NCBI GenBank assembly: GCA_945870575.1
Contig: CAMBSK010000007.1
Span: 40,470 to 104,469 of the forward strand
Reading direction: 5' to 3'
DNA: 64,000 nt
From: Bordetella parapertussis
GTDB lineage: Bacteria; Pseudomonadota; Gammaproteobacteria; Burkholderiales; Burkholderiaceae_C
The position numbers and the translations under genes were made by a program. The notes beneath the pieces were generated by a model. That model worked only from the letters and a program-made list of their open reading frames with translations, had not been told where the DNA came from and ran no database searches. This document shows positions 9,487 through 17,124 of the stretch, piece by piece. The first letter of the stretch is position 1. Every line of letters begins with the position of its first letter.

Positions 9487-9593
9487 ATTTTATGTCTGTT
9501 GATCCCAATAAGCAAAGTAAAACTTTAAGACCTTCTTTACCTTCGTTGGGTGAATAAACCCCCATCAATGCTGTGATGCGTGAACATACTTTT

Positions 9594-9986
9594 CTACATC
9601 TCTATTTTCGACAGCAAGGCGGTGACGCCGCCGGTAGCGAAGTTTTTCACGTCTTCGCGCACGGCTTTCCACCCAGCTGAACCCAGCACTTCGTCCAACT
9701 GGCCCTGGCTGTCAAACCAGATTTCAAAGATCAAATAAAACGGCGACGCCGAGCCGTCGGGCAGCGGGCTGCATTTGGCAATCTCGATACGGGCCGCGCC
9801 TTTGGCTGCGATCACCAGCGGTGTGTGCGTCTCGAAATAATATTTATCGAACTCTTACGGGTTTTTCGGCGTGCCATACAACACCGTGCGCTTAAAGCCG
9901 CCTTTGTTGCCGCCCGAGGCGGTCGTGGTTGTGCCGACGGCGGCCAGGGCGAGAGCTGAAGAGATGAATGCGGTGCGGCGGTCCAT
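9594..9986 (-). pseudogene. EthD-domain protein gene with one in-frame stop
   Basis: Reading from the ATG at 9986 gives a 130-residue frame with a twin-arginine-type leader (MDRRTAFISSALALAAVG). An EthD-like domain follows: RTVLYGTPKNP, stop, EFDKYYFETHTPLV, and later YLIFEIWFDSQGQLDEVL and WKAVREDVKNFATGGVTALL. The only defect is TAA at 9857-9855 (codon 44), where CAA would restore the frame by a single C-to-T reversal. EthD proteins are small ferredoxin-like-fold proteins of mostly unknown role. The internal ATG at 9815 could at most give a truncated 73-residue product without a leader. Confidence 0.8.
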
Positions 9987-10019
9987 GGTGGGTTACTTTG
10001 AGTAAAAGTTCAGTTTATA

Positions 10020-10225
10020 GACAGACTGATTGAAAAATTTACCGAATAAAACCAAATTTAATAATTATCTATTTTTTATTAAATTATTTTATTATTATTA
10101 TATATTTTAATTTTTAAATACTATTAAATTTTAAGTTTTTAGCTAAAATAAATACATATTTATCCTTGACCACATCAACATTATGCAGATCATCAATAAA
10201 AAATACCTTTAAGGTAGTAAAATTA
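10020..10225 (+). promoter_or_regulatory. Very AT-rich leader of the toxin-antitoxin-chaperone operon
   Basis: About 200 bases of almost pure A/T runs (10037-10160) precede the operon, in sharp contrast to the GC-rich surroundings. A TTGACC at 10166-10171 could be a -35 element, but I see no convincing -10 at the right distance. The composition suggests transferred DNA and possible silencing by a nucleoid protein. Confidence 0.5.
10204..10216. promoter_or_regulatory. Likely MqsA-type operator palindrome
   Basis: TACCTT-T-AAGGTA is a perfect 13-bp palindrome containing ACCT-N3-AGGT. This is the same core as the AACCT/AGGTT palindromes bound by MqsA at the E. coli mqsRA promoter. It lies 9 bases upstream of the toxin ATG and overlaps the likely ribosome binding site, so binding could block both transcription and translation. 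Confidence 0.7.
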
Positions 10226-10654
10226 ATGAGCTATTCCCTTCAGACGCCTTCATTGCCCAAAGTTCCGTTATCAAGCTGCACCGATGAAGAACGAAAGATC
10301 CAAGGGAAATGCTGGGATTTGAAAGCTGTACAAAAAGATTTGCAAGCTGGCAAGTTGCAAATTCTCCTAACAACAAAAGCAGTGGCTGAAGCGTCCAAGG
10401 AGTTGAGATGGAGCCAGGTGGATGTTCTGAATTTTTTTCTATGCCTAGAAACTAGGCATTACCAATCTTCGCAATGGTGTCTACCTCCCAACGATGGACA
10501 GTTTTCAGGAAAGTTTGCAGCAGATGCTTATGTGATGGGATACGACAGAGTGAATAAAGTAGAAAACCCAAATCGACAACCGCATGTGTATCTGAAATTT
10601 GCGGTACTCAAAACCACTGTTTTGATTTTTTCGTTTCACCCGAATATTTATTGA
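10226..10654 (+). CDS. mqsR: MqsR-family toxin (mRNA interferase-like) of a TAC operon
   Basis: This is a 142-residue protein whose C-terminal two thirds match the MqsR RelE-like fold. The family elements are WDLKAVQKDLQAGKLQILLT (helix and start of the sheet), a central VDVLNFFLCLETRHYQSSQW, and the closing HVYLKFAVLKTTVLIFSF, which corresponds to E. coli MqsR QVYLKITVIHDVLIVSF. It is longer than E. coli MqsR (98 residues) by an N-terminal extension of about 30. MqsR proteins cleave mRNA, mostly at GCU. The ATG at 10226 is chosen because it has the AAGG sequence upstream. It is the first gene of a three-gene operon, toxin before antitoxin as in mqsRA. Confidence 0.82.
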   Translation: MSYSLQTPSLPKVPLSSCTDEERKIQGKCWDLKAVQKDLQAGKLQILLTTKAVAEASKELRWSQVDVLNFFLCLETRHYQSSQWCLPPNDGQFSGKFAADAYVMGYDRVNKVENPNRQPHVYLKFAVLKTTVLIFSFHPNIY

Positions 10655-10667
10655 ATTGGAGAAAAAA

Positions 10668-11273
10668 ATGAACCAACACTGCCCTTTTTGCGAAACTGGA
10701 ACGACAGAGGTGGTCGGCTACACATCAACTGAAAAGTTCGGGCGCAAAACCGTCGAAGTAGAAGGCCTGTTGAAGCTGGTTTGCAACCACTGCCATAGCG
10801 AAACTGTGTCAGGGGATTTGCATGATCGCAATCTGGCGCTGTTTATCGCTGCTGAAGAAGGTACACAAGGCGGCGTGTCACCTGGGCTGTTACGTACATT
10901 GCGCGAAAACTGGGACTTGACACAGAGTGAAGCTTCCAAACTTTTTGGTGCAGGTCCAAGCTCTTTTGCCAAGTGGGAGTCGTCACAAACTAAGTTAAGT
11001 ACTCCTGCTGCGTTGTTGATTCAGGTAGCCTCCCGCTTTCCTGAAGTTGTGCCCTATCTTGCGCAACTCGCTGATGTGCATGTGAAATCCACATCAACTT
11101 ACGAAACTGTAAGCCTGACAATCAATGCTAAAAATAGTCAAGATTTCAGTAATCGCAAATTAACGAGCCATTCGTTACTTTCAAATTTAATAAATAAATG
11201 CAGTTGGAGCAGTGCAGAAATTTCAGAAGCATCAAATAACGAACAATACTTTCCAAATCCGGTGGCAGCATGA
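10668..11273 (+). CDS. mqsA: MqsA-family antitoxin with C-terminal chaperone-addiction-like extension
   Basis: This is a 201-residue antitoxin. The N-terminus is a YgiT-type zinc finger (Cys5, Cys8, Cys39, Cys42), followed by an XRE helix-turn-helix in LTQSEASKLFGAGPSSFAKW. Both elements match MqsA. E. coli MqsA is 131 residues; here about 65 residues follow the HTH (from about 137), rich in Ser/Asn/Lys and hydrophobic residues. In toxin-antitoxin-chaperone systems such a tail is the chaperone addiction (ChAD) region that makes the antitoxin unstable unless a SecB-like chaperone binds it. The ATG at 10668 has GGAG upstream. The stop overlaps the chaperone start by four bases (ATGA). Confidence 0.85.
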   Translation: MNQHCPFCETGTTEVVGYTSTEKFGRKTVEVEGLLKLVCNHCHSETVSGDLHDRNLALFIAAEEGTQGGVSPGLLRTLRENWDLTQSEASKLFGAGPSSFAKWESSQTKLSTPAALLIQVASRFPEVVPYLAQLADVHVKSTSTYETVSLTINAKNSQDFSNRKLTSHSLLSNLINKCSWSSAEISEASNNEQYFPNPVAA

Positions 11274-11791
11274 AATTTAGTCCCATTCAATTACATGAGT
11301 CGCATTTTGAAAAAACTCTCGTGGAATGCGTTGATCGCCAATCAAATCCTACCCAACTCACAACATCACATGAATTTTCAGTAGAAGTTTTTAAGAACAT
11401 TATTAAATTAAGCTCTGGATACTGGGACACTGACCCCCCATTGCCTGGACTTGACGAGAGAACCTATGCCGTTAATCTTGGCTTGAGAACAAAGGAAAAC
11501 GGTGAATTTGAATCTTATAAATTCGAATTTATTGCTACCGGTATTTTTTCTTGCAGCATCGAAAATTTCAAATTAAAAAGTGTGCAAGACATGGTTTTTG
11601 AATACGGCCTGTCACTACTTTACGGGATGATGCGGGAGCAATTTTCCAATACAACTTCACGCATGACTAATGGGCTGAAACTCTTACCCATCATGAGCTT
11701 CATGGGAGAAATGGATAGCATTTCAAAATCCATGCGTGAACCTGAGGAAAAAAAGAAAAAACGCCTGCTTAAAAAACCAAATCTCCCCTGA
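11270..11791 (+). CDS. SecB-like chaperone of the TAC operon
   Basis: This is a 173-residue SecB-like protein. The diagnostic stretch is FEFIATGIFSCSIENF, then YGLSLLYGMMREQFSNTTSR and KLLPIMSF. It parallels the [35 protein letters not shown] pattern of SecB, with the hydrophobic client-groove residues retained. A housekeeping SecB would be about 155 residues and sits elsewhere, usually by grxC/gpsA. This copy overlaps the antitoxin gene by four bases and ends in a Lys-rich tail. By analogy to HigBAC and MqsRAC it should bind the antitoxin C-terminal extension and allow it to neutralise the toxin. It is AT-richer than the flanking genes. Confidence 0.82.
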   Translation: MKFSPIQLHESHFEKTLVECVDRQSNPTQLTTSHEFSVEVFKNIIKLSSGYWDTDPPLPGLDERTYAVNLGLRTKENGEFESYKFEFIATGIFSCSIENFKLKSVQDMVFEYGLSLLYGMMREQFSNTTSRMTNGLKLLPIMSFMGEMDSISKSMREPEEKKKKRLLKKPNLP

Positions 11792-11820
11792 AAGCTAAAA
11801 CCTTTTCTACCGCCCAGCCA

Positions 11821-12849
11821 TCACACCCGCGCCCTAGCCAACGCCGCCCCCTTAGCCAACGCCTCCAATTTTTTCAACGCCACTTCCCGGCTCATAGGCG
11901 CTAGGCCGCAGTTGGTGCAAGGAAACAATCTGTCCTTGTTGACAAACTTCAGCGCTTTACCGATGGTGTCGGCCACTTCCTCGGGCGTTTCAATCGTGTC
12001 TGACGCGACATCGATCACGCCGACCATCACGTCTTTGCCTTCCAAGAGCGCAATCAAATCCATGGGCACATGCGAATGGAAACATTCCAAGCTCACTTGG
12101 TCGATGCTGCTCTTAGCTAGCGCCGGGAATATTTTTTCGTACTGACGCCATTCGTGGCCCAGCGTATTTTTCCAATCCACGTTGGCTTGGATGCCGTAGC
12201 CATAGCAAATATGAACAGCCGTCGTACAAGTCAAACCAAGGGCTGCACGCTCCAGCGCTTTCACGCCCCAATCGGCGGCTTCTTCCATGTACACATTGAA
12301 TGCAGGTTCATCAAACTGAATGATGTCCACGCCATCGGCTTGCAACGCCAGCGCTTCCTGATTGAGCAACTCGGCAAACGCCATCGCCATTTTGATGCGG
12401 CCATCAACGCCTTCGCCGTAAAAACGGTCAGCCACGGTGTCGACAATCGTCATCGGGCCGGGCAATGTGAATTTGATTTTTTTCTTGGTGTGCGCACGCA
12501 GCAATTGCGCTTCCATGACGTGCACCCTGCCCTTGAGCTTCAAAGCCGACACCACTTGCGGCACCATGGCGTCATAGCGGTTGTTGCGAATGCCCATCTT
12601 CACTTTGTTGTCGAAGTCAATGCCCTCAACCTGCTCTAAAAAACCATGCACAAAATGCTGCCGCGCCTGCTCGCCGTCGCCGATGATGTCCAAGCCTGCA
12701 TCTTCTTGCGCCTTGATCCACAACAGCGTGGCATCCGCTTTGGCTTGACGCAGTGCATCGCCTTCGGCCTTCCATTGCGGCCAGAGTTTTTGTGTTTCGG
12801 CCAGCCATTCGGGTTTGGGCAGGCTGCCCGCGATTGAAGTTGCAAACAT
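11821..12849 (-). CDS. Core-MetE type methionine synthase
   Basis: This 342-residue protein is the C-terminal catalytic barrel of cobalamin-independent methionine synthase without the N-terminal MetE half. It should transfer a methyl group to homocysteine. Visible landmarks are GSLPKPEW at the start, IQFDEPAFNVYM, the zinc-ligand pair VHICYGYG (His-x-Cys), LECFHSH, and the final CTNCGLAPMSREVA cysteine. Core-MetE proteins use methyl donors other than 5-methyl-THF triglutamate, and one group (MesD) depends on a partner MesX (DUF1852), which I do not see here. It is followed on the same strand by the flavin oxidoreductase gene, 21 bp upstream, so they may be co-transcribed. Confidence 0.82.
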   Translation of the reverse strand: MFATSIAGSLPKPEWLAETQKLWPQWKAEGDALRQAKADATLLWIKAQEDAGLDIIGDGEQARQHFVHGFLEQVEGIDFDNKVKMGIRNNRYDAMVPQVVSALKLKGRVHVMEAQLLRAHTKKKIKFTLPGPMTIVDTVADRFYGEGVDGRIKMAMAFAELLNQEALALQADGVDIIQFDEPAFNVYMEEAADWGVKALERAALGLTCTTAVHICYGYGIQANVDWKNTLGHEWRQYEKIFPALAKSSIDQVSLECFHSHVPMDLIALLEGKDVMVGVIDVASDTIETPEEVADTIGKALKFVNKDRLFPCTNCGLAPMSREVALKKLEALAKGAALARARV

Positions 12850-12870
12850 GAAATTCTCCGTTTTTAAATA

Positions 12871-13908
12871 TCAGACCAATGCGGTCTGTGACGCTTGATG
12901 CGTCCGTGTGTTGAGAGAGAAAGCCTGCGACAGCAACTCGAACGAACGCAGTTGCACTTGCGGGTCGTGCGTCCAGGTGCAGACCACCAGTTCATCGAGT
13001 TCCAAGCGCGCGGCCAACGCGCGCATTTTGGCGGCGGCTTGCGCGGGCGCGCCAACCAGCGCGTCGTCGCGCATGGCTTCAATGGCGAAAGCATCTTGCG
13101 GGCTCAAATCTGCCACCGCCATCTCAGGCGGCAACAACGGCGTGACCCTGCCCCGGTTGCGCTCCAAGCGCCAGCGCGCGCGGCTTTGAAACTGGAACCA
13201 AGCTTGTTCTTCGGTATCAGCCGCCAGCGCAGACACGCAAATGGTGGCTTGCGGTTTGTCCAAATACGCGCTGGGTTTGAAATGGCTGCGGTACATCTCC
13301 AAAGCCTGTTCGCAGCCGACACCGTCACTGAAAAAGTACGCGAACGCATACGGCAAACCCAGATGCGCTGCGAGTTGCGCGCCGTAGTTGGAACTGCCCA
13401 AGATCCACAAAGACGGCGAGGTCACGCCTGTGGGCTGGGCGATCACGCCGTGACCCGGGTGGCCCGATGGTAAATCCTGACCCGTTACCCAAGCTTGCAA
13501 TTCCATCACCTGCTGCGGAAATCGCTCAGAGGCGTATCGGTCCGGGTTGAGCAACTGCGAAGTGCGTCCATCGCTGCCGGGCGCGCGCCCCAAACCCAGG
13601 TCTATGCGCCCGGGCGCGAGTGCGTCCAACACTCGAAATTGTTCAGCCACTTTGAATGGCGCGTAATGCGGCAGCATGACACCGGCGCTGCCCAGACGTA
13701 TGCGCGTGGTACGCGCGGCAATCGCCGCCAACAACACCTCGGGCGAGGTGCCTGCAATGCTGGGCAAATTGTGGTGTTCACTGACCCAAAAACGGTCGTA
13801 ACCCCATTCCTCACAACGCTGCGCCAAGGCCAGCGTCTGGCGTATGGAGGCGTCCTGCGGTTGGCCGTAAGACACTACCGATTGATCAAGCACAGAAAGT
13901 TTCAACAT
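12871..13908 (-). CDS. LLM class flavin-dependent oxidoreductase
   Basis: This is a 345-residue luciferase-like monooxygenase of the MsnO8/YceB group. The TIM-barrel features are LSVLDQSVVSYG at the start, YDRFWVSEHHNLPSIAGTSPEV and RIRLGSAGVMLPHYAPF. GRIDLGLGRAPGSD is the loop typical of this subfamily. It lies immediately upstream of the core-MetE gene in the same direction, 21 bp apart. The substrate is unknown. A flavin enzyme next to a methionine synthase is notable because some core-MetE enzymes require a flavin reductase or oxygen. Confidence 0.85.
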   Translation of the reverse strand: MLKLSVLDQSVVSYGQPQDASIRQTLALAQRCEEWGYDRFWVSEHHNLPSIAGTSPEVLLAAIAARTTRIRLGSAGVMLPHYAPFKVAEQFRVLDALAPGRIDLGLGRAPGSDGRTSQLLNPDRYASERFPQQVMELQAWVTGQDLPSGHPGHGVIAQPTGVTSPSLWILGSSNYGAQLAAHLGLPYAFAYFFSDGVGCEQALEMYRSHFKPSAYLDKPQATICVSALAADTEEQAWFQFQSRARWRLERNRGRVTPLLPPEMAVADLSPQDAFAIEAMRDDALVGAPAQAAAKMRALAARLELDELVVCTWTHDPQVQLRSFELLSQAFSLNTRTHQASQTALV

Positions 13909-14068
13909 GATTCATCATACGCAAGCGCTTTGTTCCGATTTCAAGCATAAAAACAGTGATTCAAGGGTTTGCCCCATGGGGATTTCCTGAGCTTGAAACA
14001 AAACCGGTTTAGGATGCACCACGCAGTGCGAACTTCGTTTTTTCTATGGCTGATCTCAGGAGTTGTTC

Positions 14069-14491
14069 ATGTTGGTTCGTACCCTTTACATCAGCCGCAG
14101 TGCCGGTCCACAAACCAGCACCATGACCGGCTCGATTTTGAAAACCGCCCTTAGTTTCAATAAGGTGAACCAGATCACCGGCGTGCTTTGCCAAGGGACC
14201 GGGTTTTTTATACAAATGCTGGAGGGCGAGCGCAGCATCATCAACCAACTGTATTCACGCATCATCCGCGACTCGCGCCACAAAGATGTGGAACTCGTGG
14301 GTTTTGAAGAAATCAATCAAAGAAAATTCAAGCAATGGTCGATGGCGCTGATCGATTTGTCGGACACCGACCCCATGGTGGTATTGCAACACCCGGAATT
14401 CGATCCCTACTCCGCCACCGCCGCATTTTTGGCTCAGCAAATTGACGAATGGATTGCCACCGGCAAGCCAATTCAAAGCCCGTCAAACTGA
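14069..14491 (+). CDS. BLUF-domain blue-light sensor
   Basis: This is a 140-residue single-domain BLUF flavoprotein. The FAD-contacting residues are visible: Tyr7 in VRTLYISRS, Asn31/Asn34 before QITGVL, and Gln49 in FFIQMLEG. These form the Tyr-Gln switch known for the family. About 45 residues follow the domain, without a recognisable output module, so it probably acts through protein contacts, like short BLUF proteins. The ATG at 14069 has AGGAG six bases upstream and replaces an in-frame TTG at 14063. Confidence 0.9.
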   Translation: MLVRTLYISRSAGPQTSTMTGSILKTALSFNKVNQITGVLCQGTGFFIQMLEGERSIINQLYSRIIRDSRHKDVELVGFEEINQRKFKQWSMALIDLSDTDPMVVLQHPEFDPYSATAAFLAQQIDEWIATGKPIQSPSN

Positions 14492-14497
14492 ACCGGC

Positions 14498-16195
14498 TCA
14501 AACCGGCTTGGCCATTTCGGCTTCTTGCAAACTGCGCCACATCACCTTACCGCTGCCGCTCTTAGGCAATGCATCCAGGAACTCCACCAGACGTGGCGCT
14601 TTGTACACCGCCATGTTCTCGCGGCACCAGGCCATGATGTCCGCCTCGCTCACCTGCCCCTGTTGGCCTTGGCGCAGCACCACAAAGGCTTTGACGGTTT
14701 CACCCCGGTAGCTGTCGCGCGCTGACACCACGCAAGCTTCTTGTATGGCCAGGTGGCGGAACATCAATGCTTCGACCTCGGCCGGCCAGACCTTGAAGCC
14801 CGAGGCATTGATCATGCGTTTCAAGCGATCGGTGATGAAGAAATAACCTTCCTCGTCCACGTGGCCGAGATCGCCGGAGCGGAAAAACCGCTGTCCATCA
14901 AACACCATGAAAGCCGCATCGCTCGCATCTGAACGCTGCCAGTAACCGTCAAATATTTGCGGCCCGCGCATGATGATTTCGCCTTGTTCGCCGACACCAA
15001 CTTCCTGCAAAGTGTCGGGGTTGATGACGCGCGAATCGACACCGATGAAAGGAATGCCCAGGCACTGTTGCTTGGGCCGGTCAGGCGGGTTGGTGTGCGA
15101 CGGCGCCGCAGTTTCAGTCAAACCATAGCCTTCGACATAACGCAAACCGTACAACTCCCACAAACGCTGAGCCACGGCTTGCGGCATGGCCGCACCGCCG
15201 CCGCCGATGGTGGTGAGCGAACTCAAGTCGTAGCTGTCGAACTTCGGGCTGCCCAGCAAATCGATGACCATGGTGGGAATATTGGTCCAGTGCGTTACGC
15301 GCCACTGCGAAATCAACTGCCCGGCGTATTCCCGGTCCCAGCGCGGCATCAGCACAATGGTCGAACCTGCATAAATGCAGGCATGCATGACCGCCACCAT
15401 GCCGGTGATGTGAAACAGCGGCACCACGCACAAAGCAATGTTTTCATGGGTGGCGTGGTTCCATAGGCAACTGGCCATGGCGTTGTGCATGATGCTGCGG
15501 TGCGGGTGCATGCAGCCCTTAGGCAAACCGGTGGTGCCGCTGGTGTAAGGCAGCACGGCCAGGTTGTCCGGCTTCACCGCATACGCAGGCACAGGCAAAC
15601 TGTTTTGCAAAACATCTGTCCAATGGTGAAGCTGCGGCCCGGCAGCTGACGCCGGCGCGTGCGGGCTTGTCAGCCAGCCGTGCCAGGAAGCGGGTAACAA
15701 GGGGTCGGCCAAAGCGCTGTCGTCAAACGCATCAGTGAAACGGGTGACCAATATGTGCTTCAAGCCCTGGCCCGGCGCTACGGCTTGCGAAGCTGTGCCC
15801 ATTTCAGCGGCCAGATCGGCGCTGGTGATGGCCACAGCCGCGCCCGCGTCGGTGATGTAGTGCTCCAACTCCTTGGCGCGGTTCATGGGGTTGACCGGCA
15901 CCACCACGGCATTGGCTCGCAAAATACCAAAGTGAGCGGCTACCCACTGCGGGCAGTTTTGCATGTAAAGCAGCACACGGTCGCCTTGTTTCACGCCATT
16001 GGCAGCCAGCCAGGCGGCAATGCTCTCAGTTTGCTGCCAAAGTTCGCGGTAGCTGAGCCTGCTGCCCAGAAACACCAGCGCGTCTTTGTCAGGAAATCGT
16101 TGAGCGCTGATGGACAGGTTGTCCCACAACGTGGTTTGCGGCGGGGTAAAGCGGTGCGGCACGCGCGGCGGCCAATGGGCGTGGTGAGGTTTCAT
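14498..16195 (-). CDS. AMP-dependent acyl-CoA synthetase (fatty-acid-CoA ligase family)
   Basis: This ANL-superfamily adenylating enzyme has 565 residues. Motifs in order are LPYTSGTTGLPKGCMHPHRS (A3, AMP binding), the YGLTETAAP motif (A5), FFRSGDLGHVDEEGYFFITDR (A7 and hinge), INASGFKVWPAEVE (A8) and the C-terminal PKSGSGKVMWR catalytic lysine (A10). It probably activates a medium- or long-chain fatty acid, or a related carboxylate, to the CoA thioester. I prefer the ATG at 16195 (MKPHHAHW); an ATG at 16216 is also in frame. The gene is convergent with the BLUF gene, six bases apart. Confidence 0.86.
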   Translation of the reverse strand: MKPHHAHWPPRVPHRFTPPQTTLWDNLSISAQRFPDKDALVFLGSRLSYRELWQQTESIAAWLAANGVKQGDRVLLYMQNCPQWVAAHFGILRANAVVVPVNPMNRAKELEHYITDAGAAVAITSADLAAEMGTASQAVAPGQGLKHILVTRFTDAFDDSALADPLLPASWHGWLTSPHAPASAAGPQLHHWTDVLQNSLPVPAYAVKPDNLAVLPYTSGTTGLPKGCMHPHRSIMHNAMASCLWNHATHENIALCVVPLFHITGMVAVMHACIYAGSTIVLMPRWDREYAGQLISQWRVTHWTNIPTMVIDLLGSPKFDSYDLSSLTTIGGGGAAMPQAVAQRLWELYGLRYVEGYGLTETAAPSHTNPPDRPKQQCLGIPFIGVDSRVINPDTLQEVGVGEQGEIIMRGPQIFDGYWQRSDASDAAFMVFDGQRFFRSGDLGHVDEEGYFFITDRLKRMINASGFKVWPAEVEALMFRHLAIQEACVVSARDSYRGETVKAFVVLRQGQQGQVSEADIMAWCRENMAVYKAPRLVEFLDALPKSGSGKVMWRSLQEAEMAKPV

Positions 16196-16276
16196 GGTGG
16201 AGAAGCTTAGCCGCACACCATGAGGGGAACAAGAGTAGCTGCCTCTAGGCGTGTCGCCTAACGGTCAGGCGAATGC

Positions 16277-16298
16277 AAAAAAAACCGGCCTAAGCCGG
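16277..16298 (-). terminator. Terminator of the HTH-receiver gene
   Basis: On the minus strand CCGGC-TTAG-GCCGG forms a 5-bp GC stem with a tetraloop, followed by eight T residues (16284-16277). It lies about 30 bases after the stop at 16326. Confidence 0.8.
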
Positions 16299-16325
16299 GG
16301 TGGAAGTCCACAAAAATAAACAGGA

Positions 16326-16967
16326 TCAAGCCATGTCGATGGCCGGGGCTTGGCGTTTCTGGCTGGCGCGCATGCTGAGCATGGCTTGCAAATAGCCGCG
16401 TAACCAGCCCATATCAGCCGGTTTGTGCATGACGTGTGTGCCTTCGGGCAGCTCGCCGTGTTCCTCGATTTCCTCGGGAGTCAAGCCGGTGATGGCGATG
16501 ACGGCGACATTGCTGAACTGCGGGTGAGCGCTGAGCTGACGCAGCATTTCAAAGCCGTCTATGTCGGGCATGCGCAAATCGGCGATCAGCACATGCGGCT
16601 TGACCGCTGGCAAGTCGAGCAAGGCTTCGATGGCCGATTCGAGCACCGTGGCGTCAATAGGTATGTCCCACTGGTCAAAATGGGCCTGGTAAATGGCGCG
16701 CGTGGTGGGGTCGTCTTCGACCACCATGACTTTCAGGTATTTGCCGCCGGCTTGCGCCGGGGCCTTGGGTGCCAGATTGGCTCGGTTCTGGTACTGGTGT
16801 ATGGACTGAATGGAAATGCGGCGGTGCCCGCCTTGGGTTTTCCAGGCTCTCAATTCGTTTTTTTCCACCAGCGACTGAATGGAACCTACCGACAAATTTA
16901 GCAATTTGGCGGCATAACTGGTTCCACAGTATTCATCAGCAGCATCGGGAATGGCTTTGTGGCTCAT
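16326..16967 (-). CDS. Excisionase-type HTH fused to a response-regulator receiver
   Basis: This 213-residue protein has a reversed domain order for a response regulator. Residues about 15-65 are a MerR/excisionase-like HTH_17 domain (SYAAKLLNLSVGSIQSLV, then WKTQGGHRRIS). Residues about 78-195 form a canonical receiver, with VVEDD, the phospho-acceptor aspartate in IADLRMPDIDG, AITG and the HKPAD lysine. It is probably a DNA-binding two-component output protein in which the N-terminal HTH is controlled by the C-terminal receiver. No kinase is adjacent. A good terminator follows, so it is monocistronic. Confidence 0.85.
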   Translation of the reverse strand: MSHKAIPDAADEYCGTSYAAKLLNLSVGSIQSLVEKNELRAWKTQGGHRRISIQSIHQYQNRANLAPKAPAQAGGKYLKVMVVEDDPTTRAIYQAHFDQWDIPIDATVLESAIEALLDLPAVKPHVLIADLRMPDIDGFEMLRQLSAHPQFSNVAVIAITGLTPEEIEEHGELPEGTHVMHKPADMGWLRGYLQAMLSMRASQKRQAPAIDMA

Positions 16968-17124
16968 GGTTTCTCCGATGAGTCACTTGTCTCGATGACT
17001 CAAATTAAAATATCAATTTGTATATTTTAATTGTAATTAATACGCGAACAAAGCTAATTTATTAATTTTTTAGGATTAACAAATAAATTATTTGTTTTGA
17101 GTACCAAAAAGCCACACACCAAAC

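Noticed and set aside
11270..11791. Housekeeping SecB
   Set aside because: It overlaps the antitoxin gene, is AT-rich and longer than SecB, and lacks the usual neighbours, so a dedicated TAC chaperone fits better.
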